A DNA stretch of 64,000 bases, from assembly GCA_039602395.1 (NCBI GenBank), contig JBCNJP010000268.1, positions 1 to 64,000 of the forward strand. The letters run 5' to 3'. Positions within the stretch are counted from its first letter, which is position 1. Each line of letters begins with the position of its first letter. A program made the position numbers and the translations under genes. Of the stretch, positions 12,013 through 22,895 are shown one piece after another. This stretch comes from Deinandra increscens subsp. villosa. Its lineage: Eukaryota > Streptophyta > Magnoliopsida > Asterales > Asteraceae. The notes beneath the pieces were generated by a model that made no database searches, was not told the DNA's origin, and saw only the letters and a program-made list of their open reading frames with translations.

Positions 12013-12768
12013 CAGAAGGATAATGAAAACTCACCTCCATTAAGTTCAATGGTACAACTCGACCCCTTCACTGAGACTGAATTTCTCGCATGGCAGACTA
12101 ACCTGAGGAACCTTTTAAGGATCTTCGGAAAACTCTATGTTATTGATCGACCTATCGTGAGTATTCCATCTTACTTGCTAAATGAGAACTCGCGAACTGA
12201 GCTCCAAAAGCACACCGACGATGATAAGGACATCACTGACTTGATGTTGTCTAGCATGACTCAGGATTATCGGTACAATTTCATAGGGATGAATGCTTAT
12301 GACATCATGCTTAAACTCAAAGATTTATTTGAGTTGGGCCAAAGGACTGAGCGAGTTGAGGCACTTTCACAATTTGTGAACTGCTCCATGGCGAGCGAGT
12401 CCTCACCATACGATCATGTCATGCTGATGAAAGCGTATCGCGACAGGGTGATCGAACTCGGCTACTCCATCTCTGACGGGATGGTTCTTGATGTAGTGCT
12501 CAGATCTCTACCGAAACATTATCGCATTCTTGCGATTAATTGTTCGGCACAGACGATCGAGGAGGTTATTCCGTTGATACCCAACGTGAAGATCAGGTTC
12601 ATGTCGGACGTGCTCAGAGTTGCTAATACTAAAATTTCCAAGACCAAGAAGGTTCAAGAAGGCAAAGGCATGAAACCACAGGCGCCGCCTCCCGAGGAAC
12701 GCCTGTGCTATGAGTGCAACAAGACGGGACACTGCGTCGTAACCGTCCCGTTCATCTTGCAAAGCTGA
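12013..12768 (+). pseudogene. C2 gag (UBN2-type copia gag)
   Basis: The frame is open upstream of the first ATG (12049), so the true N-terminus may be missing. The region has the copia gag pattern: FLAWQTNLRNLLR near the start, MLKLKDLFE and RTERVEALSQF in the middle, and VLDVVLRSLPKHYRI toward the end. It then reaches CYECNKTGHC, the first half of a CCHC knuckle. The second half is lost to a frameshift at about 12735. The protein would form the capsid and bind element RNA. Confidence 0.8.
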
Positions 12769-12779
12769 AGATGACCAAG

Positions 12780-13119
12780 AACCCCAACAAGGGTTGCTCA
12801 TCAGGTATGTCAATACACGTTATTAAACTTTTCACTGTTTCCTCCAATTCATGGGTATTTGATAATGGATGTCGTTACCACATCGTTCATGTTTTTGCAG
12901 GAACCTAAGAAGTGGAAGAAGACAGATCAAGGCGTCATGGACCTCATCGTTGGTGACGGGAAAAGAGTCCAAGTACTTGCTACCGGAACATATTATTTTT
13001 CATGCCAGACTGGCCTTGTAGTTACATTAGTTAACTGTTTATATGCACCTGGTTTATCCAGAAACATTATATCTGTCTCTTCGTTGTTTGAACAAGGTTT
13101 TCGGTATAAATTCATTTAA
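12780..13119 (+). pseudogene. C2 protease region, two frames
   Basis: The aspartic protease motif is visible as SWVFDNGCRYHI at about 12850-12885, with DNG where DTG or DSG is usual. A shift near 12900 moves the continuation (DLIVGDGKRVQV, then NCLYAPGLSRNIISVS) to another frame ending at 13119. The enzyme would have cut the Gag-Pol precursor. The altered motif and the broken frame make it inactive. Confidence 0.72.
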
Positions 13120-13199
13120 TACTTACCTTAATGATATCTTTTATTTTGAGGCTAAACCTCGACATGGCATATATGAGATAGAAGTTCAAACAAATGATC

Positions 13200-13890
13200 A
13201 TCTCTATCATGTTTCTAAAAGAAGCAAAGCTGATAATAACGAGTCTTCGTTATGGCACCATAGACTTGGTCACATAAGCAAGGCTCGCATTAAGAAGCTA
13301 CAAACTGCCGGGATTCTCGAGTCCCAAGATGCTGTTTCCTTCGATCAATGCGAAGCGTGCTTATCGGGTATATTAACCAAGTCACCCTTCACCTATACAG
13401 GAGAACGGGCCCAAGGATTGTTAGGCATTATTCACACCGACATGTGTGGGCCCTTTCGAACAAGATGAGAAATCGTGAACGGTACTTCGTGACTTTTATC
13501 GATGACTACAACAGATATGCTTACGTTTATCTGATGAAACATAAGCATGAAACTTTTGACAATTTCAAGGAGTTTCAAAACGAAGTACAGAATCAGCTGA
13601 ATCGAACTATTAAAGTACTTCGATCTGATAGAGGTGGCGAATACCTAAGCGCTGAATTCCTCAATCATCTCAAGGAATGTGGAATCGTTTCGCAACCTAC
13701 TCCTCTCGGCACACCCCAGTTAAATGGCGTGAGTGAAAGGAGGAATCGAACTCTGCTAAATATGGTTCGATCGATGATGTGCAGGACCAACTTGCCACAC
13801 TCCTTCTGGGGGTATGCCATCTTAACCGCTGCTCGCCTAATAAATCTGGCACCGACCAAGAAAGTAGACGAGACCGCATATGAGATATGA
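13200..13890 (+). pseudogene. C2 integrase (zinc-binding and catalytic core), frameshifted
   Basis: The HHCC zinc-binding domain reads LWHHRLGHISKARI and then CEACLSG (13250-13370). The catalytic core follows with D in GIIHTDMCGPF, D in LRSDRGGEY and E in GVSERRNRT, the DDE triad. A one-base shift near 13465 separates the zinc domain from the rest. The frame ends at 13890, before the usual C-terminal domain. It would have joined element DNA to the chromosome. Confidence 0.8.
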
Positions 13891-15883
13891 CATGGATCTT
13901 CTCCTAAACTATCATACCTCAGGGTATGGGGATGTGAAGCTTATGTCACAAGCGAATCTGACAACAAGCTCGATCCTCGAGGCGAAAAGGTAACTTTTGT
14001 TGGATACTATGGTAATACCTGCTATTACTTTTACCATCCTGGTGCTAATACTATTTCCATCAAAAGGAAGGGTAAGTTCCTTGAGAAAAAATTCCTTACT
14101 CGAGGAACAAATAGTGATCCAGTGGATCTTAAAGAGATTCAAGACACATCTAACCCTGAAACGGTCACTGCATCTGACCGACAAATGATTGTTGCACCAT
14201 TAGATCCAAGCACAAGCGCTAGCGTTCGCAGAAGCGAAAGGACACGCAAAGAGCCTGAAAGATACCTTGGCTATCATGAAGCCTTTGACGTTCTGTTAGT
14301 AGCTAATTCTAATGATGAGCCTACTAATTACAAAGATGCTATGTCAGATCCAGAATCTGACAAATGGCTTGAAGCCATGAACACTGAGATGCAGTTCATG
14401 CGTGACAATCATGTCTGGGACTTGATTGAGCTACCCCCGGTTCGCGGGCAGTAGGGAGCAAGTGGATCTTTAAAATAAAAACTGACATGCATGGAGATGT
14501 GCAAACCTAAAAGGCACGGCTTGTAGCGAAAGGTTTCACTCAAACCCAAGGGATTGACTATGATGAGACCTTCTCACCCGTTGTCATGATCAAATAGATC
14601 AGGATTCTCCTTGCCATAGCAGCATACTATGACTATGAGATATGGAAAATGGATGTTAAAACCGCTTTCCTAAACGGAGAACTCGAAGAAGATGTCTACA
14701 TGGTTCACCCTGATGGTTTTGTTGATCCAGAGAATCCAAATAAGGTTTGCAAACTAAGCAAGTCCGTTTATGGACTTAAGCAAGCATCTCGAATCTGGAA
14801 TCTTCTTTTTGATCAAAAGGTCAAAGAGTTTGGTTTTGATCAAAATAAAGATGAACCTTGTGTTTACAGAAAAGAAAGTGGGAGCGCTATATCGTTTCTC
14901 GTACTGCACGTAGACGATATACTGATCATAGGAAACAATACCCATGCTTAACGAAGTTAAGAAATGGCTTTCATCTTGTTTCGCTGTGAAAGATCTTGGA
15001 GAAGCCGTTTACATTCTGGGAATTAAAATTCACAGAGATCGATCTAAGCGCCTTTTGGGCCTCAGTCAAAACACATACGTCGATAAGATAATATCACAGT
15101 TTAACATGAGCAACTCCAAGAAAGGATCCGTTCCCATGAGTAAGGGAACAATCTTGGACAAATCTCAAGCTCCTAAAATGGAACAAGAGATAAGCCAAAT
15201 GGCATCAATCCCATTTGCCTCTGCTATTGGATCTATCATGTATGCCATGCTCTGCACACGATCGGATGCCTCGTTTGCACTGAGCGTGACTAGTCGATAC
15301 CAACAAACGCCAGGACTAGCTCACCAGACGGCTATAAAGAACATACTGAAATACTTGAGAAACACCAGTGATATGTTTCTCGTATACGGAGGTGTTGATG
15401 AAGAGATCATTGTACGGTGTTACACTGATGCCAGTTTTCAGATTGACTGAGATGACTCTCGCTCGTAGTTGGGATTTGTTTTCACTCTTAATGGAGGGGC
15501 TGTTTCCTGAAGAAGCTCTAACAACCAGTAGTAGCAGATTCTATTACTGAATCAAATACATAGCCGCCTTAGAAGCTGCTAAGGAAGCTGTATGGATGAA
15601 TAAATTTATATCCGATCTCGATGCCGTGCCAAGCATTAGGCAGCCAATCGAGATGCTGTGCGATAACATAGGTGCTATAGCTCAAGCCAAAGAGCAAGGT
15701 TCTCACAAGAAGGCCAAGCACATCCTGAGGAAATTCCACTACATTAGAGAAGTAGTCGACCGAAATGAAATTGAAATAAGCAAAGTACACACAAATCAAA
15801 ACTTAGCTGATCCCTTCACTAAGCCAATGACTCAAGATTCTCATATACGCCACAGAGAAGCGATAGGGCTTAGATTAGCTTAA
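13891..15883 (+). pseudogene. C2 reverse transcriptase and RNase H, several frames
   Basis: Pieces in three frames cover the rest of pol. Near 14360 KWLEAMNTEM opens the reverse transcriptase domain. At 14649-14951 MDVKTAFLNGELEEDVYM and LHVDDILIIG hold the catalytic aspartates, with His in place of the usual Tyr of YVDD. RNase H pieces follow: SAIGSIMYAMLCTRSD at about 15220, then CYTDASFQ, and ADPFTKPM near 15810, the last close to the end of most copia pols. Stops at 14454 and 15450 and shifts near 14945 and 15540 make it inactive. Confidence 0.78.
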
Positions 15884-16702
15884 GACATGTTTTGATTTAG
15901 TATCTGGATGTATGAACATTAACAGTTCTCTATATTATTCTTATCCCATCTGTCTTATGTGATAATGAATCCCATAACTGTGTTCAATATTAATACGTTT
16001 ATTCCTTGAACAACAAGTTGTTGTTCTAAATGTCCATAGTCGATTACGTCAGTGGGAGCTGCTCTAAAGTAAGACTATTGTGACTACTTGAACCTTAAAG
16101 CCGTTTAACGTTCAAACTCACAGACCTCATTACTGAATACGTTGGACGTAACTCGCACCATTCAATGCAAACATGGACGTCTTGCTTGCTTGATTAATGC
16201 ACACTCTAATGTATCCTTAAACATGAGACGCATATTCGAACTTCCGTCTACTAAGGAACATTCTTTGATTGTAGCCTAACGTTGTCGCGTAACTGCCAAC
16301 TATAATGGTTACTCTGGAGAATGGATCTGAAGTTTAGTGGGAGCTGTATGCCTCAACAAGGGATTCTGTACTCTTGTTTCGGCAACAGTTAGACATGATA
16401 GCGCCCTCGTTGATTCCAATTGATAAGTGTAAGGCCTCATCCAAACTTACCGTGTGTTTGTTGGATCACTTCGAATTATATCGAGAACGATAATCGATGA
16501 ATCATATATGAGAGTCCATGTCTAATAATTCATCAATGTCTTATACAGAAATGAATATATGAAAATGAATGCACAAGTCATCAGTCTGCTTGATTTACAA
16601 TCAGATATACTTTGGCTGACGACTTAAAGTGTCGATATTGGTTGGTGTAGCCATGCATAGCTAGAGTTCCTCTGACTACCCTCGTTAAACTGTCGCGTTC
16701 AG
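15884..16702 (+). other. C2 3' non-coding region
   Basis: About 820 bp without a gene. Copies of AGTGGGAGCTG near 16051 and 16337 resemble the polypurine tract that follows and may be short duplications of it. Confidence 0.5.
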
Positions 16703-16716
16703 TCTAAGTGGGAGAC
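16703..16716 (+). other. C2 polypurine tract
   Basis: TCTAAGTGGGAGAC immediately precedes the 3' LTR and is a typical copia plus-strand primer. Confidence 0.65.
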
Positions 16717-17153
16717 TTTTGGAAATATGGTGTCCTGACCCGACAAATTAACGTACCCGACCCGATATTGACCCGTAAGAGTTACACCCGGGTCAACGGA
16801 CTTAAAATCTAATTACCGGTTAGTTAGTATTAAACGAACGATTTAATTAATTAAATAAATATTTGTTTATTTATTTAATTGAACGAAAAAAACAATTTCG
16901 CTCTAAAACGCTCAAAATTTAATTAAACTGACCGATCAGTTGTTATCGAACTAACAGACTGATCAGAATGGTGATGTGGATAGGATCGCGACCGGGCCCA
17001 GTCCACGTATGCCCCGGTCCGCGATTTTAATAATAAAATAGGGAGGAGAGTGGATTGCTTGAGATGTAACAAAACCACAACCCTAATTCTCCCTCTCTCC
17101 TCCCTTGCTGTTGCGATCCCCAAGCCAGCTACAAGTCGCCGTCGATCCGACCT
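16717..17153 (+). repeat. C2 3' LTR, interrupted by K1
   Basis: It starts TTTTGGAAATATGG, which I read as TGTTGGAAAT with the second base changed. It ends where K1 begins at 17154. The far side is not in the window because the right end of K1 was lost. Confidence 0.6.
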
Positions 17154-19814
17154 TGTGACATCCGAGAATTCCAAGGTTAACTTCCGTTAGACAATCTCCG
17201 TTAGTTACGTTATGAGTGTTAACTTAGTAACTAATGCTTAACTAGACTGAATACGTCCATGACCTTTGGTTGATCACCGAACCCGACCACTTGTGTTATA
17301 TGTTTATGTGTTTATTGTCATTATGTGCAATGTGATTTAAACGCATGATTTAGTATTATTAATAGCATGAAAAATTCATGGATTGTGCTTATCTTGCTTA
17401 GAATGTAAACTGGCCTCTTTTGGTTGCCAGCGAAACTATCGAGCGAAACTGTAGATTCGCTCGGTATCGGTCGCCAAACTTTTGATTCACATGAATTCAG
17501 AGTCAGTTTCGCTTGGCCAGCGAAACTGCCAGCGAAACTAGCTCCTGATCTATATATTTTATAAAACCCTAAAACCTCATTACTTACACCATTTCTCCAA
17601 AACACACACACACTCTCCTGAGATTCTGGTCAGCCGAGAACCACCACGAGCCGCCGTGATCTCAGCCTCGAGACATCACCCACTCGGATCCTAGATCAAA
17701 CCGTGAGTCTCCAAAACTATTTTTTCATGCATATCCTATGTGTTTTCTTAAAAAGCATGCCTAAACCTCCATGTAATGGCCTGATCTTCTAGTATGATGC
17801 TTAGGGATGTTAGATCTGTTATAAAGCCTGCAACTTTACGTGTAAAATCATTCCATAATGAAGATTTATGCTAGTTAGGTCATTTTATGCTTAAAATGTG
17901 TTCTTGATGACTTGATGATGAGAATCCATGTTTAAGGTGTTAAATCTTACTGTTTAATGTTGGTGAATGGTTATACATGCTAGATAATGAATTATATGAA
18001 GTATGGAAGCTATTAGAAAGATTTTCAGTCAAATTTATGGGTTTTTAGCGACTAGCGAAATTGGGCCTTCTTTAGGCGAAATTGTAGTTTCGCAAACCCT
18101 TCGAATATTCATCCAGCGACACTATATAGCGAAACTATAGTGTCGCCTGTGAAATTTAGTAACGAAACTACCGAGCGAAACAACCATAGACCTTGTCCCT
18201 GAACGAAAGTTCAAACCAGTTTCGAGCGAAGCTATGCTAGCGAAACTGTGTCATCAGTTTCGAGCGAAACTAGCTAGCGAAACTGTGTCATCGGGTATTA
18301 CCCAGCGAAAATGCTGCCCGTGCACACAGCGAAACTGTGTAGCGAAACTAGGTAGCGAAACTATAGCGAAACTGTATAGCGAAACTGTGCCAAGACCAAA
18401 AACCCAAACTTGTACAACTTATTTGAATGTTTTGCCATGACTTACATGATTATGCAATAATGAAACACGCCTTGATTTCTGAATTATGTGAACCCTCTTT
18501 TATGATCAACCATCGGTGTCGTGTGTCGGTATGTCGAGTCGTAGTTCCAACGTGCTATGTTATGGGCCATAGTGACGTTAAGTTAAAGATTAGACACGCA
18601 ACTAATACTTAAGACCTAAACGTGTTCTTAGGTCTTCGATAAGCAATCATACTTGGATTATTTAGCAAGTGTAGCAGTGCAACCAAAGGTGAGTGTCACT
18701 AACCCGTTTACTGTGAGCCCGTTTGGGACACACTGAATAACTTAATGAAAAACAATGCTGACAACCTTATGAGTGCTATGCACCTCTTTTATGAACTCGA
18801 AACCTTATGAGTGCCACGCACCTCTTTGATAAACTTGGAGTGTTTTATGGGAAACACTTGTGGAACTTAAACAAACTATTTCTGAAACGAAACTGAAAAC
18901 ATTTTGAGATTCATGAGAATCCGGTAAAACGTTTTAATATGGCTAGTGTATGTTAAAGTCTAAACCACATGATATCACATGATTTCTAAGGATTGCCTTA
19001 TAACTGAAAAAGTCCTCAACTTAATTGTACCATTAATTGTAAAGCGAGGGGATGTTGGGTAGATCTACTGGAGTTTGACAAACTCCGCCTCGTGACACTG
19101 GAGGTGCACGGAGGTACAATATCAGCCTATCTGACCGTGGTCCCGAGAGGACACGGGGGAGGCAAAGCCGCGATGACGTATGTCCGCAAAACAAAATAGA
19201 TGATGGCGATGCCACTACAATACTTATTAGTCAGCTTTGGTACAAACTTCCTTAGTGCATGGAACAACGGATTAGCTACCCGCGATATCGGTTGAGCACT
19301 TTAATTTTACAAAACTAGTACATACCCGATAACGTATGTTACGGACAATACTTTTACTAAATCACGCTACCATGATTATGGACTGGCGTATTATCACTGA
19401 GCATTGCTTTTCAACAAATGAATATTACATAAGTATATGTTGATACAATTATGACTATGTGACCGGGCCACTGCGTGACAAGCCCACTGTGAACTCACCA
19501 ACCGTTAGGTTGACACTTGCGTGGTTTAAACTTTTGCAGATCGCTGAGGAGTATCCGGAGCGGGTTGGCATGGCACATGAAGATATTTTACTTTTGTTTA
19601 AACCAAATTGAGAATTCAAAACAATGATCTTTGTAAAGCACGTGGTTAGTGCTAAGACAATATTTTCCGCTGCGTATTTCGAGACTTTATTTATGATGAT
19701 ATGTTTGGACTTTACTCTGATTCGTTTAGTATTTGTAACTAATGGTTGTGGTCCTGGTTTGCTCGCACCCCTTAACGGTATAAACTCCGTTAGTGGTTAA
19801 TTGGGGGTGTGACA
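17154..19814 (+). repeat. K1 5' LTR
   Basis: 2661 bp from TGTGACATCC to GGGTGTGACA, the same termini as S1. GCGAAACT word arrays lie at about 17427-17540 and 18046-18390. Short reading frames in it recur in the 3' LTR only because the LTRs are copies. Confidence 0.93.
18046..18390 (+). repeat. GCGAAACT word array in the K1 5' LTR
   Basis: There are more than fifteen copies of AGCGAAACT or its complement. It corresponds to 1212-1565 in S1 and 26180-26524 in the 3' LTR. Confidence 0.85.
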
Positions 19815-19817
19815 GAT

Positions 19818-19830
19818 TGGTATCAGAGCC
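19818..19830 (+). other. K1 primer binding site (initiator tRNA-Met)
   Basis: TGGTATCAGAGCC lies 3 bp after the LTR end. Confidence 0.9.
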
Positions 19831-19992
19831 ATAAGTTGCAGAGAACTGGATTCATTTTTGAAAAACGATTTGGAAACTGCAACTTGAAACCTTAGTTACA
19901 AACGAACAAACAAATTCCCAAAACAAAAATTCTTCACGTGCCAACCTGGGATACTCGCTCTGCTGTGTAAGTAAATGTTTCGTACGTATATA

Positions 19993-19994
<2 letters not shown>

Positions 19995-20028
<34 letters not shown>
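19995..20028 (+). repeat. (TA)n microsatellite in the K1 leader
   Basis: Seventeen TA dinucleotides in a row. Confidence 0.97.
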
Positions 20029-20031
<3 letters not shown>

Positions 20032-20376
20032 CGTGTCTAAGTAGTCTAACGGAAAACCTTAGGAAAATTTCACACACGAATACGAAATGCGAACGCTAAT
20101 ACGCACACTATTCCGGGGGAAAGCGACAACGAAACGATGCTACACGCTACGTCCTGATTTCTACTACGATGACTACGCCGACGGTGACTTTTATGGGAAA
20201 GCCGACTTTCGACGATAGTACTTACGACTTAAGACGTTCTCCGACGACGCCTCAATTTTGCACGAAAATTTTTCTGGACTAATAGTGGGATAACGGGAAA
20301 TTGATAATATACATATTATGGGATATGTATAGGGTATAACTGTGACTGAACACTGGCTACTTTAACTGTCCAGAAA

Positions 20377-21247
20377 ATGCCTGGAAGAGGACACGGAAGG
20401 AATAACATTAACCTGACACCTGCACAACTGCAAGCTATGATAAACGAGCACGTGCAAGCCGCAGTGGCAGCCGTCCAAGCTACATTCGCCGCGCAGGGTA
20501 ATTATTATGCCGGTTAAGGCACAAAAGCGATTATAATTTGACTTGTTTAAACTTAAAACCCGAACTATTTATGCATCAGGAAACCTCCATCACTGTACGT
20601 TTAAGTCCTTTATGGACTGCAAGCCGATGACGTTTTCCGGCGAGGAAGGAGCGGTAGGACTCCTCAGGTGGATCGAGAAGTCTGAGAAGGTCTTCTCTAT
20701 GTGCAACTGTCCTGCTGAGAGCAAAGTGAAATATGCGACTGGCACCTTCGAGGGAGCTGCTCTCACCTGGTGGAATGCCGAAATCCAGATGATCGGGTTA
20801 GATGCGGCTAATGGTATGGAATGGGAAGCGTTTAAGGAATTGGTTATGGAGGAGTACTGTCCCCGTGACCAAGTGAAGAAGTTAGAGGGTGAATTCTTGA
20901 ATCTGAAAATGATAGGGTCTGAAGTTGAACAGTATACTGCGCGTTACCATGAGTACGCGGTCTTGTGCCCCACAATGGTGGATGCTGAGTTCAAACGCAT
21001 CGAGCGTTATTTGGAAGGCCTCGCGCCTCAAATCAAAGGACTAGTGACCGCCAGCAACCCCGCAACTGTACAGCAAGCCATCCGTTTGGCTCACAAGCTT
21101 ACTGATCAGGAAATTGAGAAAGGTACGCTCCCTGCAAAAGCCTCAGAGAAGACTGCCTTAAGTGGCAAAAGAAAAGCTGATGATGAAGCTCCTGAAAACT
21201 CAATGAACAATCAGAGTGTTGGAAACAGCACAGGGAGGTCCTTATAA
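20377..21247 (+). pseudogene. K1 gag with a possible 67-bp intron
   Basis: An ATG at 20377 opens 46 codons (MPGRGHGRNNINLTPAQLQ at the start), the N-terminus typical of chromovirus gag, ending at TAA 20515-20517. The gag domain resumes in another frame: FKSFMDCKPMTFSGEEG, LLRWIEKSEKVF, ALTWWNAE, EEYCPRDQVKKLEGEF. If 20513-20579 (GTTAAG to CATCAG) is removed as an intron, the two parts join in frame. Otherwise an insertion has broken the gene. The frame runs on to 21247, where a second shift occurs before the zinc knuckles. The product would be the capsid protein. Confidence 0.78.
20513..20579 (+). other. Candidate intron in K1 gag
   Basis: It begins GTTAAG and ends GCATCAG, is AT-rich and holds the stop codon. 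Its removal restores the reading frame between the N-terminal peptide and the gag domain. At 67 bp it is at the short limit for plant introns. Confidence 0.45.
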
Positions 21248-22895
21248 CTTCCAGGGCCAAAACAAAAGGTCTGGGAACAACAGTGGAAACAACCGCCAGG
21301 GCGGTAATGGTCAAAGTAACTACAAGGGTAACCTGCCCATGTGTAACAAGTGTGGGAAGCATCACGCTGGTATTTGTAGAAGGAGTCTGAACTGTGAAAG
21401 ATGTGGCAAGAAAAGCCACGAAGCAAAAGACTGTTGGGCAATTTTACCTGAGCAACAAAACCGCCCAAGGCAAAACAACAACAACAATCATGGCAACAAC
21501 AACAACTATGGAAACAACCGGGGCAATGGAAACAACAATGGTCAGAACCGAAACAACAACAATGAAGCTCCCAGAGGAAATGGTAATGGGAACTGCTATG
21601 AATGTGGTGCTCAAGGCCACATTAAAAGGGACTGCCCACAGTTGAGAAGACAGGGAAATGGTAATCAGGGAAACAATGGTGGGAATGGTAATGGCGGAGG
21701 TAATGGCAACGGGAATGGTAACAACGGGAATGGTAACGGCAGGGGAAGAGCTTTTGTTATGGGGCAAGGAGAAGCTCGCAACGACGCCAACGTGATTAAC
21801 GGTAAATTTATGCTAAATGGTTTCTTTGCTACTGTATTGTTTGATTCTGGTGCTGAAAGAAGTTTTATTTCCACTAAGTTTGCTAAACTAATTAATGCTA
21901 AACCGATTGACTTAGATGCTACATATGTGGTAGAGTTAGCGAATGGTAAACTTCATGATACGACTCAGATAGTTAAGGACTGTAAGTTAGAGCTAACTGG
22001 CCATACGATAGGAATCGATCTTATGCCTTTCCCGATTGGTAGTTTCGACGTCATAGTAGGAATGGATTGGTTATCTGAAAACCGAGCTGAAATTTTATGT
22101 CAAGAAAAAGTGATTCGTATTCCACTCAAGGAAGGTGAAGTGCTAACAGTTCAAGGTGAAAAAGGTGGAACAGTCACCGGTATTATCTCGTTCCTTAAAG
22201 CTCAAAAGTGCCTTCGTAAAGGTCACTTCGCAATCCTTGCAAACGTCACCGACACGACACTTCCCGAGCGTAGAATCGACGACTACCCGATAGTCCGCGA
22301 CTTCCAAGATGTATTTCCTGAAGATTTGCCTGGTTTGCCTCCATTTCGACAAGTCGAGTTTGGAATCGACTTAGCTCCCGGAGCGGCTCCGATTGCACGC
22401 GCACCTTACCGTTTGGCGGTAAGCGAACTCAACGAACTCTCCGCACAACTTCAAGAGTTACTCGACAAAGGATTTATTCGTCCAAGTTCGTCTCCATGGG
22501 GAGCACCGGTATTGTTTGTTAAGAAGAAAGATGGAACGTTCCGAATGTGTATTGATTACCGAGAACTTAACAAGGTTACGATCAAGAATCGGTATCCACT
22601 TCCTCGAATCGACGATCTTTTCGACCAACTGCAAGGTTCGAGCTACTTTTCAAAGATTGATCTACGGTCTGGATATCACCAACTTCGTGTTCGTGATGAG
22701 GATGTCCCCAAGACTGCTTTCAGAACTCGGTATGGTCATTACGAGTTTTTGGTTATGCCGTTTGGGCTAACTAATGCGCCTGCTGTGTTTATGGATTTGA
22801 TGAATCGGGTGTGCAAGCCGTACCTCGATCAGTTCGTGATAGTCTTCATTGACGATATTTTAATCTACTCCAAGACAAAGGAAGAACACGAGAGA
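21216..22895 (+). pseudogene. K1 nucleocapsid, protease and N-terminal reverse transcriptase
   Basis: This frame follows gag by a shift within an overlap at 21216-21247. In order it holds a knuckle-like CNKCGKHHAGIC, then CERCGKKSHEAKDC and CYECGAQGHIKRDC, two CCHC knuckles, set in long runs of Asn and Gly. The aspartic protease active site LFDSGAERSFIS lies at about 21838-21873. Reverse transcriptase starts with DKGFIRPSSSPWGAPVLFV and reaches its catalytic motif FIDDILIYS at about 22845-22871. One extra base near 22894 then moves the true frame, and the residues up to the stop at 23003 are not real pol. The protein would mature Gag-Pol and copy element RNA into DNA. Confidence 0.88.

Larger units (their letters stand above)
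12010..17153 (+). mobile_element. C2: decayed autonomous Ty1/copia element lacking its 5' LTR
   Basis: The domain order is gag, protease, integrase, reverse transcriptase, RNase H, so this is Ty1/copia. Many frameshifts and stops show it is dead. No LTR or primer site precedes gag: the H1 LTR runs straight into coding sequence near 12010. The 3' LTR is present but interrupted by K1 at 17154. The protein sequences resemble the TNT1-like copia family common in eudicots. Confidence 0.82.

Noticed and set aside
18234..18440. Small proteins repeated in the K1 LTRs (also near 26368, 17321, 25455, 19033 and 27167)
   Set aside because: They are conserved only because the LTRs are young copies. S1 does not keep the frames.
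21470..21760. Thr/Val-rich frames overlapping K1 nucleocapsid on both strands
   Set aside because: They are shadows of the Asn/Gly-rich coding repeats in the real frame.
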